DNA of 64,000 bases, taken from assembly GCA_030704615.1 (NCBI GenBank), contig CM060734.1:20768001-20832000 (forward strand), written 5' to 3'. How positions within the stretch are numbered: the stretch's first letter is position 1; every line of letters starts with the position of its first letter. Made by a program: the position numbers and the translations under genes. Source of the DNA: Takakia lepidozioides. Taxonomy: Eukaryota > Streptophyta > Takakiopsida > Takakiales > Takakiaceae. The notes under the pieces were generated by a model, which ran no database searches, was not told the DNA's origin, and saw only the letters and a program-made list of their open reading frames with translations. Positions 1 through 10,653 of the stretch are shown piece by piece.

Positions 1-45
1 GATGAGGACGAAGAAGCTCTGGATGATGATGTTCAAGTTGATTAG
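1..45 (+). CDS. Possible acidic C-terminal end of a gene cut by the window edge
   Basis: Frame 1 is open from the first base to a TAG at 43-45 and encodes a 14-residue acidic tail, DEDEEALDDDVQVD. Acidic tails of this kind end many plant proteins and some transposases. The piece is too short to identify, and its only support is composition and its position just upstream of a retrotransposon LTR. It may be a chance open frame. The 101 bases that follow, up to 146, show nothing recognisable. Confidence 0.2.
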   Translation, partial: DEDEEALDDDVQVD

Positions 46-1454
46 ACACGTAATCAAAGCTACATAACAATTCTCGCACATAATTATACCCATCCCTTCA
101 ATTGATTGTACATGTACATGCATGTAGCTTATTTCTATGATTGATCTGTCAAGTTATTTTATCACTAGTGTGAAGTTAGCTAGGAAATAGCTAGCTTTTA
201 TATATTGACATTTGGGATTGACCCAAGTGTCAATCCAGGGGCCAATACATATTTGGGCACCTGGCGTTGTTATCTTCACGGCAGATCGCGGTGGGCTCAT
301 CTTTCTCGAGTTGAGCCTCATCGCGTCTAGCTATGGCGCCGTAGTGTGGATTCCCCATGGCGTGGGGTGCACTTGGCTCGACTTAATATATGAGTGATGT
401 TTTCATGTGCAAGTATGTGAGTTTGAGAGAGTTTGTGTGCTTGTATCATTCCTTTCCTTATCACTCGAGAAAGATCAGCTTGAGTCTGTGAGTGCCAGGT
501 TCGAGTTGTTTTGTAGCACTTGTATTTTCATGAGAAGCAGTTCAGCCTAGAGTGCAGGGATCCATGCATGAGCCTATCCAAAGTGGATAGAGCGCAAAGG
601 CGAACATGTTGTAGGTTTGCAATGGATAGAGAGGTGGGTAGCCTATGTTGAAGAGCGGCGTTGCATAGCTCAACGCTATGGCAACCAAGTTTGGGCTTCT
701 AGTGTGAAGCGGATGAGATGCTGGCCACGAGTGGGTGAACATGCTAGCTTCCTATGTGCAGCTCACATTTCTGCAGCTCCTTAACTCGGCCTGCAGCTGA
801 AGAAGACGACCACCATGGAGATGATATGATCAGCTCCAGATATTTCTACCCGAAACTAGTTGGTGCGGGTAGATGAGAAGCAGCTCAATGGTGGAGCTGC
901 AAGGGGATGTATCGCAGCCCGTTGGGAGCTTCAGCTCCAAGCTCATGAAGAGGTATGAGTGAAGAGAGGGGGCTGGTCTCTCTTGTGTGCAAATCAGTGC
1001 ACTTGTGAAGCATGTGCTGAGTTGGAGTTTCAATCTGAAACTCAGCAGTGTAAGGGCTGGAAGGGCAGCAGTAGGGCGTCCTAGAGCCAGGGAATGTGTA
1101 GTAGAACTGCAGGTACACCAAGGTTGTAAAGGTGTGTATTTTCAGATTTGTTTTTGTAAGCTTCATAGAGAAAATGGAGCTTGTTGGGCAGCATATGGCT
1201 TGCTTGTTGAGTTGGGGGCACTTCTAGTAGGCCGTGAGAGCTCAGGAGTGCAGGGCGACAGGAGTGATGGCTCCGCAGAAGCCATAGCTCGTCGGCAGCA
1301 AGTGCTGGAGCAAACCCCAGCTCGGGGAGAGCTCGGGAACACGTGGGAACGCCGGGAATGCATGGGAACTCATTGGGAGTTCTAGGGCACGCATGGAACA
1401 GTGGCCGCGATGGGCCGTGGGGGCAGTATCACAAGATACCACAAGCCCAGGCCG

Positions 1455-1503
1455 TGACTGTTGACCGTGACTGTTGACCGTGACCGTTGACCGTGACCGT
1501 TGG
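1455..1503 (+). repeat. 12-bp minisatellite in B1 LTR
   Basis: About four tandem copies of a 12-base unit of the form GTGACCGTTGAC lie inside the LTR. It is a local feature and is not seen at this position in the other LTR copies. Confidence 0.7.
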
Positions 1504-1685
1504 AAGCCATGGTGCGGACACAACGGGTTGGCACGGTGACCAGATCGTGGGGATGGTGGGCCGTGAAGGCTCGTGGGAGTGGTACCACGGGGTATCACGG
1601 GGCAGCCCGTGGCCAACAAGCGCCCAGGGCGGGCCGTGAGGAGTCGTGGTTGTTGGAGCCACGGAAGGCCGCGAACAGGTAGAGT

Positions 1686-1712
1686 GGAAATATATATAAT
1701 ATATATATATTT
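1686..1712 (+). repeat. AT microsatellite
   Basis: A short run of TA dinucleotides lies near the 3' part of the B1 LTR-like region. It may be simple decay and does not form a convincing promoter element. Confidence 0.6.
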
Positions 1713-1979
1713 TCATTTGTTTCGTGGGACCTTGATGGGGAGGCTGGGCTTTGTAGAACAACGGTTTTTAGCTAGTTGATCTGGCAGAAAAGTCGGAATT
1801 GCCTCTCTGTTGCGTTTTAACAAAGGGGATTACTTCCCTGCAGGTGCAGGTGCAGCAGGCTATGTTAGGGACCTAGTATTCCAAACCATAAGCCGCATCA
1901 GGTTCTCTACCCGGATACCTTGTGGAGAGGGGGTTAGAGACAGGTTCATGACCGGTTGAGTGTCAGTTTGTCAACACGG

Positions 1980-2795
1980 AGGTGCCACTAGTTGCTGGGG
2001 AAAGTGCCGGTACGAGCACTAGCGATATTAGCGGGTATACGAGACAAGGTGTGCGGTTTAGGCCACCTTCACCTCCTGCGTCTTCTACGGAAGGTTCTGA
2101 TTTGGATTGTGAATCAGGAGGACTCACACCGGCGGTGCAAGTTGTTTTCTTGCCATTGTTGTGGGACACAATGGAGGAGATGTATGGAGCCACCAAGGGG
2201 CCACGTAGGTACTCTGGGGCGATGGGCACCATTGAGTTGGATGATTTTATCCAAGAGTTTGATAGTTGGTATAACTTGCAGCAAATGCGCAATCCACAAC
2301 TATTACGCCTTTTATGGCATGGAAAGGGCTGTTTCAGCACCTTGAGGGGCCGCCCATAGATGATTACCATGAGTTTAGGCGGGTGTTGAGATCGAGGAGT
2401 GGAGGATGTACTAGTCACCGGACTATGTCTCCATCACTAGAGGCACTAGAGGCACAAGGGCAACAGCCACACCGGCAGCTGCATCAGCAGCAGCAGCTAC
2501 AACAGCAGCTTCCACGAGCAGTAGTGGGACTAGTGGTACAGCAACTACGACGTCCACCCAAGCTACTGCTGCACCAGCACCAGTGGCGGTGCCTGCCTTC
2601 AACCCTGTTGTGGAGTTCTTCGAAGAGTTGAGAAGGAACTACCAAGGGATGAGGACAGAGAAGTTGAGGAGCTTGCAAGAGTTCCAGAGGAAGCCTACTG
2701 AGAGTTTGAGGGAGACTTTCACTCACATGAGGCACTTGATTAATGTAACCCAAGGGGTTACGGAGGCTCAGGCAGTCCAGTTCTGGTACAGGATA
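1980..2795 (+). pseudogene. B1 gag, 5' part, cut by insertion of A1
   Basis: Retrotransposon gag, the capsid-forming polyprotein. The reading matches B2 gag at 13953 closely, sharing the motifs YGATKGPRRYSG and IELDDFIQEFDSW and the later stretch SLQEFQRKPTESLRE. Frameshifts lie near 2280-2380 and 2580. No convincing ATG opens the frame; both copies read in from a GTG context. The sequence stops at 2795 after QFWYRI, where the family-A LTR begins; B2 shows that gag should continue with LDKELRRR. The missing 3' part of gag and the zinc knuckles are absent from the window for this copy, lost in the deletion at the A1/B1 junction. Confidence 0.75.
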
Positions 2796-3521
2796 TGTCG
2801 CGGCCCTTTGCCTTGAGGGCAGGGGGTCGGGACGCAGAGGGGCTGCCCCTGTGGTGGGGGCAGTGGCAGCAATAGGTACGGGGGGCTGAAGCACCCTTGA
2901 GTGCCCAAGGCACTCAAGGAGGCGGAGGCGCTCACTAGGTGGAGCCCCGCACACCGGGTTGCGGTGGGGGTGGCTCCACAAGGGGTGGTGGTAGCTTAGT
3001 GGGACTTAGTGGGGGATGGCATAGGACTCACCATGGGGCGGAGACCTGGTGGTGGGAGTCGTGGGGAGTCTTGGGACTCACCACGGTCCAATGGGGCTGT
3101 GGTGGGTGGGCCAAGACTCACCGCGACTCATCACCGGGAATCGAGGGTCTTCGTGGTGGTTCGCCATAAAATGGCATGGTTGTTTGTGAAACCCCCGCGG
3201 ACAGTCACATAAGTATATATAGGGAGTAGTAACCCCGAGAATGGTGCAAGCCCGTTGGTGACCAAAAACTAGTGAGTAAGCAAGCGAGCCGGAAAGCGAC
3301 CAAAGAGTGGGGAGCTATTCTGGACTGCCATCTACCAAAGGGAATTTCCACTAGGCCCAAATTGGTGGAGGGTCTGTTGGGGGAAGAAAGGGGGACCGTT
3401 ATGTCCTGGTGAGCAGCCGAAGCTCCGAGTTGGCCCGGCGGCCAGGTTGGGAGTTAGGCGCACGCATCAAAGCGAGTAACTATGACTTGAAGGGGAGCTT
3501 ACCGAAGTGAGGTGCGCGACA
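2796..3521 (+). mobile_element. A1 5' LTR
   Basis: A 726-base LTR that begins TGTCGCGGCCC and ends GTGCGCGACA. It matches both LTRs of A2 on the other strand along its whole length. It is inserted in B1 gag after GGATA. A TATA-like string, AAGTATATATAGGG, lies at about 3210-3225 and is the likely promoter. Confidence 0.85.
3212..3224 (+). promoter_or_regulatory. TATA-like promoter in A1 LTR
   Basis: GTATATATAGGG lies in the middle of the LTR, and the equivalent TATATATAC block is kept in both A2 LTRs. Its place fits the U3/R border of a Ty3 LTR. The transcription start is inferred, not shown. Confidence 0.5.
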
Positions 3522-3523
3522 CT

Positions 3524-3535
3524 TGGTATCAGAGC
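3524..3535 (+). promoter_or_regulatory. Primer binding site complementary to initiator tRNA-Met
   Basis: TGGTATCAGAGC lies two bases after the LTR end. This is the standard plant LTR-retrotransposon PBS. The same site follows the A2 5' LTR (42602-42613, minus), the A3 fragment and the Copia element. Confidence 0.9.
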
Positions 3536-3576
3536 TTAGAGTTCAGTACGCGATCGTCATTGGGATCGGCCTCATC

Positions 3577-4660
3577 ATGGGGTCGGGCAAGCCAAAGTGA
3601 AAGCGGAACGACCCGAAAGATGATGATCCTGGTGAGCCCGATGGGGATGACGTGTCACCGAAGCGGCCATTTGAGAAAGCGATGTATGCTTTTGAAAATG
3701 AGGCCACTCAAGAACGGGAGGAATCTGAGGAGTCGGAGCCCGAGGAATCTCTGAGAGCTCCGACAGACCAACAGATGCCTCCCATGCCAAAAGCCTTTTG
3801 GGAAAGGTTGTTGGCGCAGTTTGGTGGGACGTTGAAAGACGTGTTGAAGGCGGCTAATGTCACTTCCACTAAGGCAAAATTTAAGGTGAAGCCTAAGGAA
3901 CCCGGCACCTTCGAGGGCATCCAAAATCGGAAGGCACTCAACACATGGCTCTTGGAGCTAGAGCAGTACTTCCGGGCGGCCAAGTTGAGTGATGAGGAAT
4001 GGGTGGAATGGGTGGAAGTGGCTCCCACCTATTTGAGGGGCTATGCTCAACAATGGTGGCAAAAACGCCTTCACGACCGAGGTCCAAACCCAGAAACCTT
4101 GAATTGGAGTGGGTTCAAGGAACTGATGAAGAGACAGTTTGTGCCCCTCAACGCGTCCTGGCTTGCCCGGGACAAGATGAGGAATCTGAAGCAAACGGAT
4201 GACATTCAAGGATATGTTCAGGCTTTCAATGTGCTATTGCTCGAAGTCGCGGACATGGCAGAACCAGAAATGGTCTTCAATTTTGTGGCGGAACTGGCCC
4301 CATGGGCCAGACGGAAGTTGGAGGAGAAGCCACCTAAGACTTTGAACGAGGCAATTGAGAGGGCTGAATGTTTCTCGGATGTCCCTAGAGGCGAAAGACA
4401 AGGCCATACGGAGCTGAACCACAAGAAGACCCAGCGGGAGGGTGACACCTTTTGACCGGAAAAGAAGTGGGATAGGCCACGCGGTGACAATGGCACTTGG
4501 AAATCAAAGGGAGGGCCTTCACACGCCAAGACGACACCCGGTGCTCCAAAAGGAAAATCAGGTGCGACACCTTATGGCGGACAAAATGTGACCTTCGATG
4601 GAGTGTGCTTCAATTGTGGGGAGTCCGGGCACATGGCCAAGAAGTGTACGAATCCCCGGC
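3577..4660 (+). pseudogene. A1 gag with zinc knuckle
   Basis: Gag starts at the ATG at 3577 (MGSGKPK) and hits a TGA after eight codons where A2 has CGA. The frame then stays open from 3601 to a second TGA at 4453, again CGA in A2. The capsid-like core includes FWERLLAQFGGTLKDVLK, YLRGYAQQWWQKRL and FKELMKRQFVP. A CX2CX4HX4C zinc knuckle, CFNCGESGHMAKKC, follows at about 4609-4650 in the same frame. The stops are mostly single C-to-T changes relative to A2, so the copy died by point mutation. Confidence 0.85.
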
Positions 4661-5340
4661 AATTGAATGTGACTCGGGCAACCACGGAGTTGTCCGAAGC
4701 TTCCATCAGCCGCTTGGTGGAGGTGGTGGTCGCCAAGACTTGCAAGGTAGGCAACTACTCTTGTGAGTTGTATCAGGAAACTGGCGCCTTGCGTAAAGGG
4801 AGTCAGTTACTGTTTGTGAGTGGGATAATCTCCGGAACTAACGTGTCATTGTTGGTGGACACAGGAGCGTCGCACTCCTTCATGACACCGGCAACGGCAC
4901 GAAAGCTGGGACTCTCGACGAGTGATGTGGGGGCCTCTATTGAGGTGCGTTCTGCTAAAGGAGAACCACAATTGGCGACGAGGTTGGCGTTCGATGTTCC
5001 TCTTCAGCTCGGGAGTTGGGAGGGACGTGAGAACTTCACCATTTGCGACATCGATGGAGTGGATCTCATTTTGGGGATGACATTTTTTAGCAGATCCGGA
5101 GCGGTCATAGATGGCCGCAAGAGGGTAGTCACACTACTGTGTGGGAATGGTGGCGAAGTTTTACGAGTGTCGGAAATGCCCAACCCCGTGGGAGGGCGAA
5201 TAAACCTTCTGTCAGCAAGGGAGTGGGCCGTGGAGGAGTCACACGAGCCCCAATTTTTGCTTTATGTAAGACAAGTGAAGGGAGAAGGCGATGGGGAGCC
5301 GAGCCCAGATTGGATCAAGGGGATTTTGGAGAAATACTAG
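4661..5340 (+). pseudogene. A1 aspartic protease region
   Basis: Continues in frame with gag. The catalytic motif [11 protein letters not shown] is at about 4849-4881 and the second conserved block DLILGMTFF at about 5062-5088, as in Ty3-type retropepsins. The reading ends at TAG 5338-5340 where A2 keeps CAG. This enzyme would process the polyprotein in the particle. Confidence 0.85.
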
Positions 5341-6690
5341 GATGTGATGCCGGAGGAATTACCAAGCGGCTTGCCAGCGCGAAGAGGAGTTGACCACAAG
5401 ATTGAGGTGATACCGGGATCGGAGCCGCCTGCCAAGGCGCCCTACCAATTGAGTCACAGAGAGTTGGTCGAGCTGAAGACTCAGCTCAAGGATCTAATGT
5501 CAAAGGGGTACATCCGGCCGAGTAAGTCACCTTACGGAGCCCCGGTGCTACTCGCAGACAAGAAGGATGGGACGCTGCAGATGTGTGTCGATTACAGGGC
5601 TCTAAATAAGGTGACTATAAAAAACTAGTACCCTTTGCCAAGGATCAACGACCTCTTTGATCGGTTGGTAGGAGCAAAGTATTTCAGCCGGATCGATTTG
5701 CGCTCGGGCTACCATCAAATTCGAGTGGCGGAAGGAGACGAGGAGTAGACCGCGTGCAGGACAATGTATGGTTCATATGAGTTCTTGGTGATGCCTTTTG
5801 GGCACACCAACGCACCCGCGACCTTTAGCACGCTAATGAACAGCCTTTTCCAGAAGTGGTTGGATGACTTTGTGATCGTGTACATCAACGACATCTTGGT
5901 GTACTCGAAAACAAAGGAAGAGCACCTGGAGCACCTAAAAAGGGTGTTCCAGAAATTGCGGGAAGAGAAGTTGTATGCTAAAGCTTCAAAGTGCAAATTC
6001 GGGTCACGAAAGTAGAGTTCTTGGGGCATGTGATTACACAAGATGGGATCAAAATGGATGACAGAAAGGTGAGGGCGATTTTGGACTGGGAGCCTCCGAC
6101 TTCGGTCACGGGAGTGCGATCCTTCCTAGGACTCGCCTCCTATTACCGGAAGTATGAGAGAAATTTCGCCATGATCGCGGGGCCGCTGTCAGACCTCATG
6201 TGTAAATCCAAAGTCTGGGTATGGAACACCTTTTGTGGCCAAGCTTTTGCCGAGTTGAAGCAGCGGATGGCGGAAGCTCCAGTCCTCAAAATTCCGGAGT
6301 TCGACCGGCCATTTGAGATCCATACGGATACGTCGGACTTCACAATTAGGGGTGTACTCATGCAGGATGGACGTCTAGTGGCTTACGAAAGTAAGAAATT
6401 GAATGAAGTGGAGCGACGGTGGCCTACGCACGAGAAAGAAATGAAGGCGGTGGTGCATTGCCTTGAGCTTTGGCGCCACTATATTGGTTCCAACCCGGTG
6501 AAGGTGTTCACGGACAATGCCACAGTGAAGTATTTTGCCACGCAGCCTAAGTTGTCCCCAAAACAAATTAGGTGGCAAGACACTTTGGCACTGTTTGACG
6601 TGGATATCTAGTACAAACTGGGACGGGACAATGTGGTGGCCGATGCTTTAAGTAGAAAGCAGCAGCTCATGATGGTGTACAGGGGCGAGA
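5341..6690 (+). pseudogene. A1 reverse transcriptase and RNase H
   Basis: The Ty3-type RT starts near the block [20 protein letters not shown], with [10 protein letters not shown] and [12 protein letters not shown] in frame. The catalytic box reads YINDILVY where A2 has YIDDILVY, a single G-to-A change that replaces a metal-binding aspartate. Stops fall at 5626 and 5746, and a one-base loss near 6002 shifts the frame. RNase H follows ([26 protein letters not shown]) with a TAG at 6609 where A2 has CAG. The copy is catalytically dead even without the stops. Confidence 0.85.
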
Positions 6691-8128
6691 CGGCGTTCCA
6701 AAGGAAGATCCGGAAGGCTTACCGGAAGGATGAGATGGCGAAGTCCGTGATGCGGGACTTGAGGATGGGGGTTAAATTGCAGTTCCACTTGCAAAATGGA
6801 CTGCTCTGGTACAAGCAAAAGCGTCTCTACGTGCCGAAGGGAGGGATCAGAGATAGTCTCTTAAGAGAATGCCATGATGGTCCGCTTGCGGGCCACGGCG
6901 GAGCCAAGCGCACCGCGGCACTCTTGAAGAAAGAGTATTTCTGGCCCAAACTGATATGTGAGTATGTCAAGACATGCACCACATGCCAACAAAACCAGAG
7001 CGAGTACAAAAAGCAAGCGGGGCTGTTACAACCCTTGCCGATTCCAGAGGGGTCTTGGGAAAGTGTCTCGATGGATTTCATGACTGCTATGCCGCTGTCA
7101 AAAGGATTCGATGCAATCATGGTGGTGGTGGATAGGTTCAGTAAAATGGGCCATTTCATCCCCACCAAGGAGATGGCAACGGCACAGGAGATGGGGCGAC
7201 TTTACTTCGCCCATGTCTTCAAGCATCATGGACTCCCGAAGGATATTGTCTCGGACCGCGATCCAAAGTTTACGAGTAAATTTTGGAGGGCACTTTGGAA
7301 GAAGATGGGGACGAGGCTCAAGATGAGCACCGCCTTCCCACCTACGACAGACGGCCAAACGGAAAGGGTGAATTCCGTGGTGAAGCAGATCTTGCGGAAT
7401 TACGTGTCAGCGGACCAATCGGACTGGGTGGAGCACTTGGACGCGGCAGAGTTCTGTTATAATAACACAAAACACCCGCAACGGGTGTTTCCCCCTTTCG
7501 TATTGGTCTATGGAAAAGCACCTCTAGTGCCGACAAGTTGGGCTACCCAAGACGTTGAGGAACCGGCAGCAGCGGCAGTGCTGGAAGAACGCGATCGTTT
7601 GTTGAAGCTCGCAAAGTACAACATTGCCAAAGCTAGGAAACGGTATGAACGGCAAGCAAATCGGAAGCAGAGGGAGGTTAAGTTTGAGGCAGGCACGGAG
7701 GTCTGGTTGAGCATCAATTTTTCGACTACCTCCGGAAGTGAGTCCACCCTCCGTATGCGGGACCCTTTCGCATCCGGAAGGTTATGAATGAGTAGTATGA
7801 ATTGGAGCTGCCGGCAAACAGCAAGGTGCTACCGGTATTCCACGTCTCCCTTTTGAAGCCTTACTTCAAAGATGAAGCGCATCCGAATCGGCATCAAATG
7901 TTGCACCTGCCACCTGTGCTGTTGGATCATGAAAATGAACCTGAGTATGAGGTGGAGGCAGTGCTTAAGTCGAGGAGGTTCAAGAATCAAGAAACGGAGT
8001 ATCTCGTGAATGGAAGGGCTATCATATCATCATGTGGAGCATCTCGGGTGCGTGCCTCAGAAATGAGAAACGCATCCGAGGCGGTTGCAGCTTTCGAAGG
8101 GCGACCTCAAAAGCGGAAGAAGCGTTGA
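6691..8128 (+). pseudogene. A1 integrase and degraded chromodomain
   Basis: The integrase has the zinc-binding HHCC part (HDGPLAGHGG, CTTCQQNQ), the catalytic core with SMDFMTAM and VSDRDPKF, and a TDGQTERVN block carrying the glutamate. The SH3-like end has VFHVSLLKPY (about 7831-7860). After EYEVEAVLKSRRF the chromodomain is scrambled by a deletion: A2 has a WKGYHHVEASWV box where A1 reads NGRAIISSCGAS. Frameshifts lie near 7480 and 7780. Family knowledge: chromoviruses use this domain to target marked chromatin. Confidence 0.85.
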
Positions 8129-8633
8129 TGGGGACATCAACCTTGGAGCATGGGGGAGGAAATGCATGCTTAGCCCGGCTTAGCTAGCTCAAGAATCCGA
8201 TTGCAAAACTTGTATTGTACAAATTTTGTTATAAATGAAATGGTTTCCAAATGTTGTGTGTCATATTTTGTTTGGAATGGTGATGCATGGTTTGGTTGGC
8301 TAGTGTGTAGAATGCATGCTAGCTTACAAAAGTGGGAGAGGTAAATTGGGTTAATCGTGTATTTGCGCAGTGCTAAAATCGGGTGACTCCCACCCAAGGG
8401 GCAAGGAAACTTGCGCCTTCTTTGGGAGTTCACGTGCTAGTTCGCACCTGGCGCGTGCGTGTACTACAACTGCACTACCGAGGGGGTTGTCTTGTAGTGC
8501 GGGCTAACGTGGAAGCTACATGCTTCCGTTCACGTACTATAATCGTGTAGCCTCGGGACGAAGTCGAAGTGCAGCTTCGGCGTGTTCCTGTACCTCAGGC
8601 CAACATTCCAAGGCGGACCCAATTGTAGTGATT
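8129..8633 (+). other. A1 3' untranslated remnant
   Basis: Noncoding sequence matches the A2 stretch from about 38010 down to 37510 on the minus strand. It ends abruptly at 8633, where A2 continues for about 400 bases to its 3' LTR. The junction is an illegitimate deletion border, not an LTR end. Confidence 0.7.
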
Positions 8634-8641
8634 AGCGCACC

Positions 8642-9439
8642 ATGGTGACATCTGGAGTTGTCATGTTAGACGCCCAGGATGGCATTTTCTATTTGAGTGG
8701 ACCGAGAAGCAAGAGGTACCGGCCACTGCGAGTCTTGTTGGACTCGGGAGCTCAGCCATTGATGCTGGGCAGAGCTGCTATTGCAGGCTTGGGCCTCACG
8801 GAGGCGGATATGGAGCCGTGCCCTTTCCAGATACAGACATCTCTAGGAGGATTAGAGCAGGCTCAGGGCATGACACGGCGGGAGTTGGGGATCAGACTAC
8901 AGCCGGATCATCCTACAGATGGCTCAGTGATGAGAGCCATGGCCATTGTGACAGACGCGGTCTCGTACGATGTCCTTGTTGGTGGGGGTGTGGTGTACCC
9001 CATGGGCTTCACCCTGGATTTTTTGGAGGAGTCAGCTTCCTATAGGCCTGGATGGCAGTCAGGGGAGGGCCGATGTGTGCAGCTCCCTGTGACGTTCATA
9101 GGAGGAGTTACAGTTGCCCAGCGAGGCAAGATGTCGATACTGACAACATTCACAGCTGCAATGAGTTGGCCTGGAGAGTTGCTTGAGGGCAACGCTCATT
9201 CAGAGGATGTGTCGCCTCCGGGAGAGTAGGATGACATGTATGGTATGGTGGAGTTGCCTGCCATGGTTGCTCACACTCCATTGTGGGGCTCGAGCAAGGA
9301 CTTGCAGCGGGTTGCTGATCGACGGGTGCAACAAGCCTGGGTAGAGGCTTTTGTACCGTCAGGAGAGGAGGACAGTGTAGGGATTGCACTAGGACCACCT
9401 CATTTGTCAGCATTGGACACCACACCGATCGTATGGTAG
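8642..9439 (+). pseudogene. B1 retroviral-type aspartic protease
   Basis: A single frame with one internal TAG (9227-9229). The protease signature is RVLLDSGAQPLMLGRAAI, a DSGA-type catalytic motif, followed by an AIVTDAVSYDVLVGG block and the flap-distal YPMGFTLDF. The frame runs on through DTTPIVW, after which B2 shows direct entry into the methyltransferase domain. B1 has lost about seven bases at that point (near 9456), which shifts the frame. So protease and methyltransferase were ancestrally fused in one polyprotein (inference from B1/B2 comparison). Confidence 0.8.
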
Positions 9440-9440
9440 T

Positions 9441-10653
9441 GTCCGGATGAAGGCATTGGACGTGTTTGGCGGGATCAGCACCGGATTGGCTGTTGTGCTA
9501 CATGCAGGTATATGGGTACGGCGTTACTTGTATGTAGAGAGGGATGAAACTGCACGACGCGTCTCACTCCGTCATGTTGCTCAGTTGGTGCAGTAGTACC
9601 TTGAGTTGTTGCTGGTGTCTGCGGTTCGTGGATATCAACAGGCCTTGCCAGCAGACATTTCGTTGCTGGGGGCACAGGATCTGGAGCGGGTTGGCTCCAT
9701 TGATTTGGTAGTGGCAGGTTGGCCCTGCAAAGGGTATTCATCAATGGCAATGGATTGCGAGACTCGAGGTCGGGTCTGTTTTGGGAGATGGTGCGGGTTT
9801 GCGCCACTTACAGCTTCATCAAGCTGTATCTCCAGCATACATCTTGGAGAATGTGCCACTGATGGGCAATTCTCGGGCCAGGGTGATGGCCAGTGTGCAT
9901 CAAGTCCGGTCGTGGCTTGGGTCAGCAGTGTTGCTGGATGCAGTTGCAGTAGGGTTGCGGGCTCATCGTCCACGATTATGGTGGACTAACTTGATGCCAT
10001 CCGCATTGCTCAAGCGTGCATTTGATGGGGTGCAGCGGCCAGCACACCTCACAGTTGATAGCATCTTAGATACAGGGAGGCAGTCTCAGCATGTGAGACA
10101 CGATGACCCTTCGCCTTTGGCAGTGGTCAACAAGGTGGGTCAACCACGAGCAACACTACCTACACTGCGCAGCTTCCCAGGATCACATGCTTTCCGGGAT
10201 AGTGGATCTGGGCTCCTGTGGGATGCTCACTTGCAGCAGTTAGTGGAGCCTAATGCCGACGAGCAAGAGCGGGCTATGGGTTTTTCTATTGGGACAACGG
10301 CAGTGCCTTCTCTTTCTGAGGCATCACGTCGTCAGGTGTTGGGGCAAGCGATGGATCTCAATTGCTTGACCTGGATTATCAGCTTGGCTATGGCTGAGCA
10401 ACGTAGAGTGCGGAGTGCACTCCCCTTGACGGTCTCTCTGCCTACCGAGACGGTACAGGAAGTGGGTGGGGGCGAGCCGGTGAGGACCACGGGGTGTAGA
10501 CATCCATGGCACACGTGGGAGGTGCTCGAGGTTCAGAGGGAGTTGGCAGCCAAGGCGGCTGTGATGGATGAGGTTGGGGATTCTTCTCGGGTTGAGGAGG
10601 TCCTCAAGGATGAGATGATGGGGCAGGATGAGGCCTTGTCATTGACTGAGTAG
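9441..10653 (+). pseudogene. B1 C5-cytosine DNA methyltransferase domain (DNMT3-like) inside the retrotransposon
   Basis: Conserved C5-methyltransferase motifs occur in the standard order. Motif I (AdoMet binding) is LDVFGGISTGLAVVL at 9456. An acidic motif II, YLYVERDE, follows. Motif IV is VVAGWPCKGYSSM, with the catalytic cysteine codon at 9726-9728. Motif VI is AYILENVP at 9835-9858. Motif VIII is LRAHRPRLWWTNLMP at about 9955-9999. The C-terminal block is EQERAMGF and LGQAMDLNCLTWI near 10260-10380. The AHRxRLWWxNL block and the closing LGxxxxxxxxxWI block resemble DNMT3 more than DNMT1, CMT or permuted DRM enzymes. A TAG at 9594 and a frameshift near 9790 break it. The frame then stays open from 9781 to 10653 and leads straight into RT. 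It would methylate cytosine in DNA. DNMT3 kinship and target are inferred from motifs only. Confidence 0.85.

Larger units (their letters stand above)
147..1800 (+). mobile_element. B1 5' LTR, diverged from the other B-family LTRs
   Basis: The start TGTCAAGTTATTTTATCACT matches the minus-strand copy that begins at 30242, and homology runs to about 540. Further in, short blocks such as the CCATAGCTCG and GGGAACxCGTGGGAAC strings at 1270-1380 match the B2 LTR at 11960-12090. It is therefore a diverged member of the same LTR family. The 3' boundary is a guess; no clear PBS was found before gag. No coding sequence is credible here, and the many short open frames disagree between copies. Confidence 0.55.
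2796..8633 (+). mobile_element. Family-A chromovirus-type Ty3 element copy A1, 3' LTR deleted
   Basis: It has a 5' LTR (2796-3521), a PBS, then gag, zinc knuckle, protease, RT, RNase H, integrase and a degraded chromodomain in order. It is a close relative of the complete element A2 (36381-43338, minus). It aligns with A2 up to CCAATTGTAGTGATT at about 8633 and then changes abruptly to B1 protease-upstream sequence. The last 400 or so internal bases and the whole 3' LTR seen in A2 are missing, so no target duplication can be checked. Confidence 0.85.

Noticed and set aside
212-397. 61-codon frame near the window start
   Set aside because: It lies inside the B1 LTR, and the matching region at 29990-30180 does not keep the frame.
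9635-9973. Minus-strand frame over the methyltransferase
   Set aside because: Shadow of the plus-strand coding sequence; the plus frame has all enzyme motifs.
9441-10653. A host DNMT3 gene or exon that the transposons merely surround
   Set aside because: The reading is fused in frame with protease and RT, has no intron signs, and recurs in the same order in the independent copy B2.
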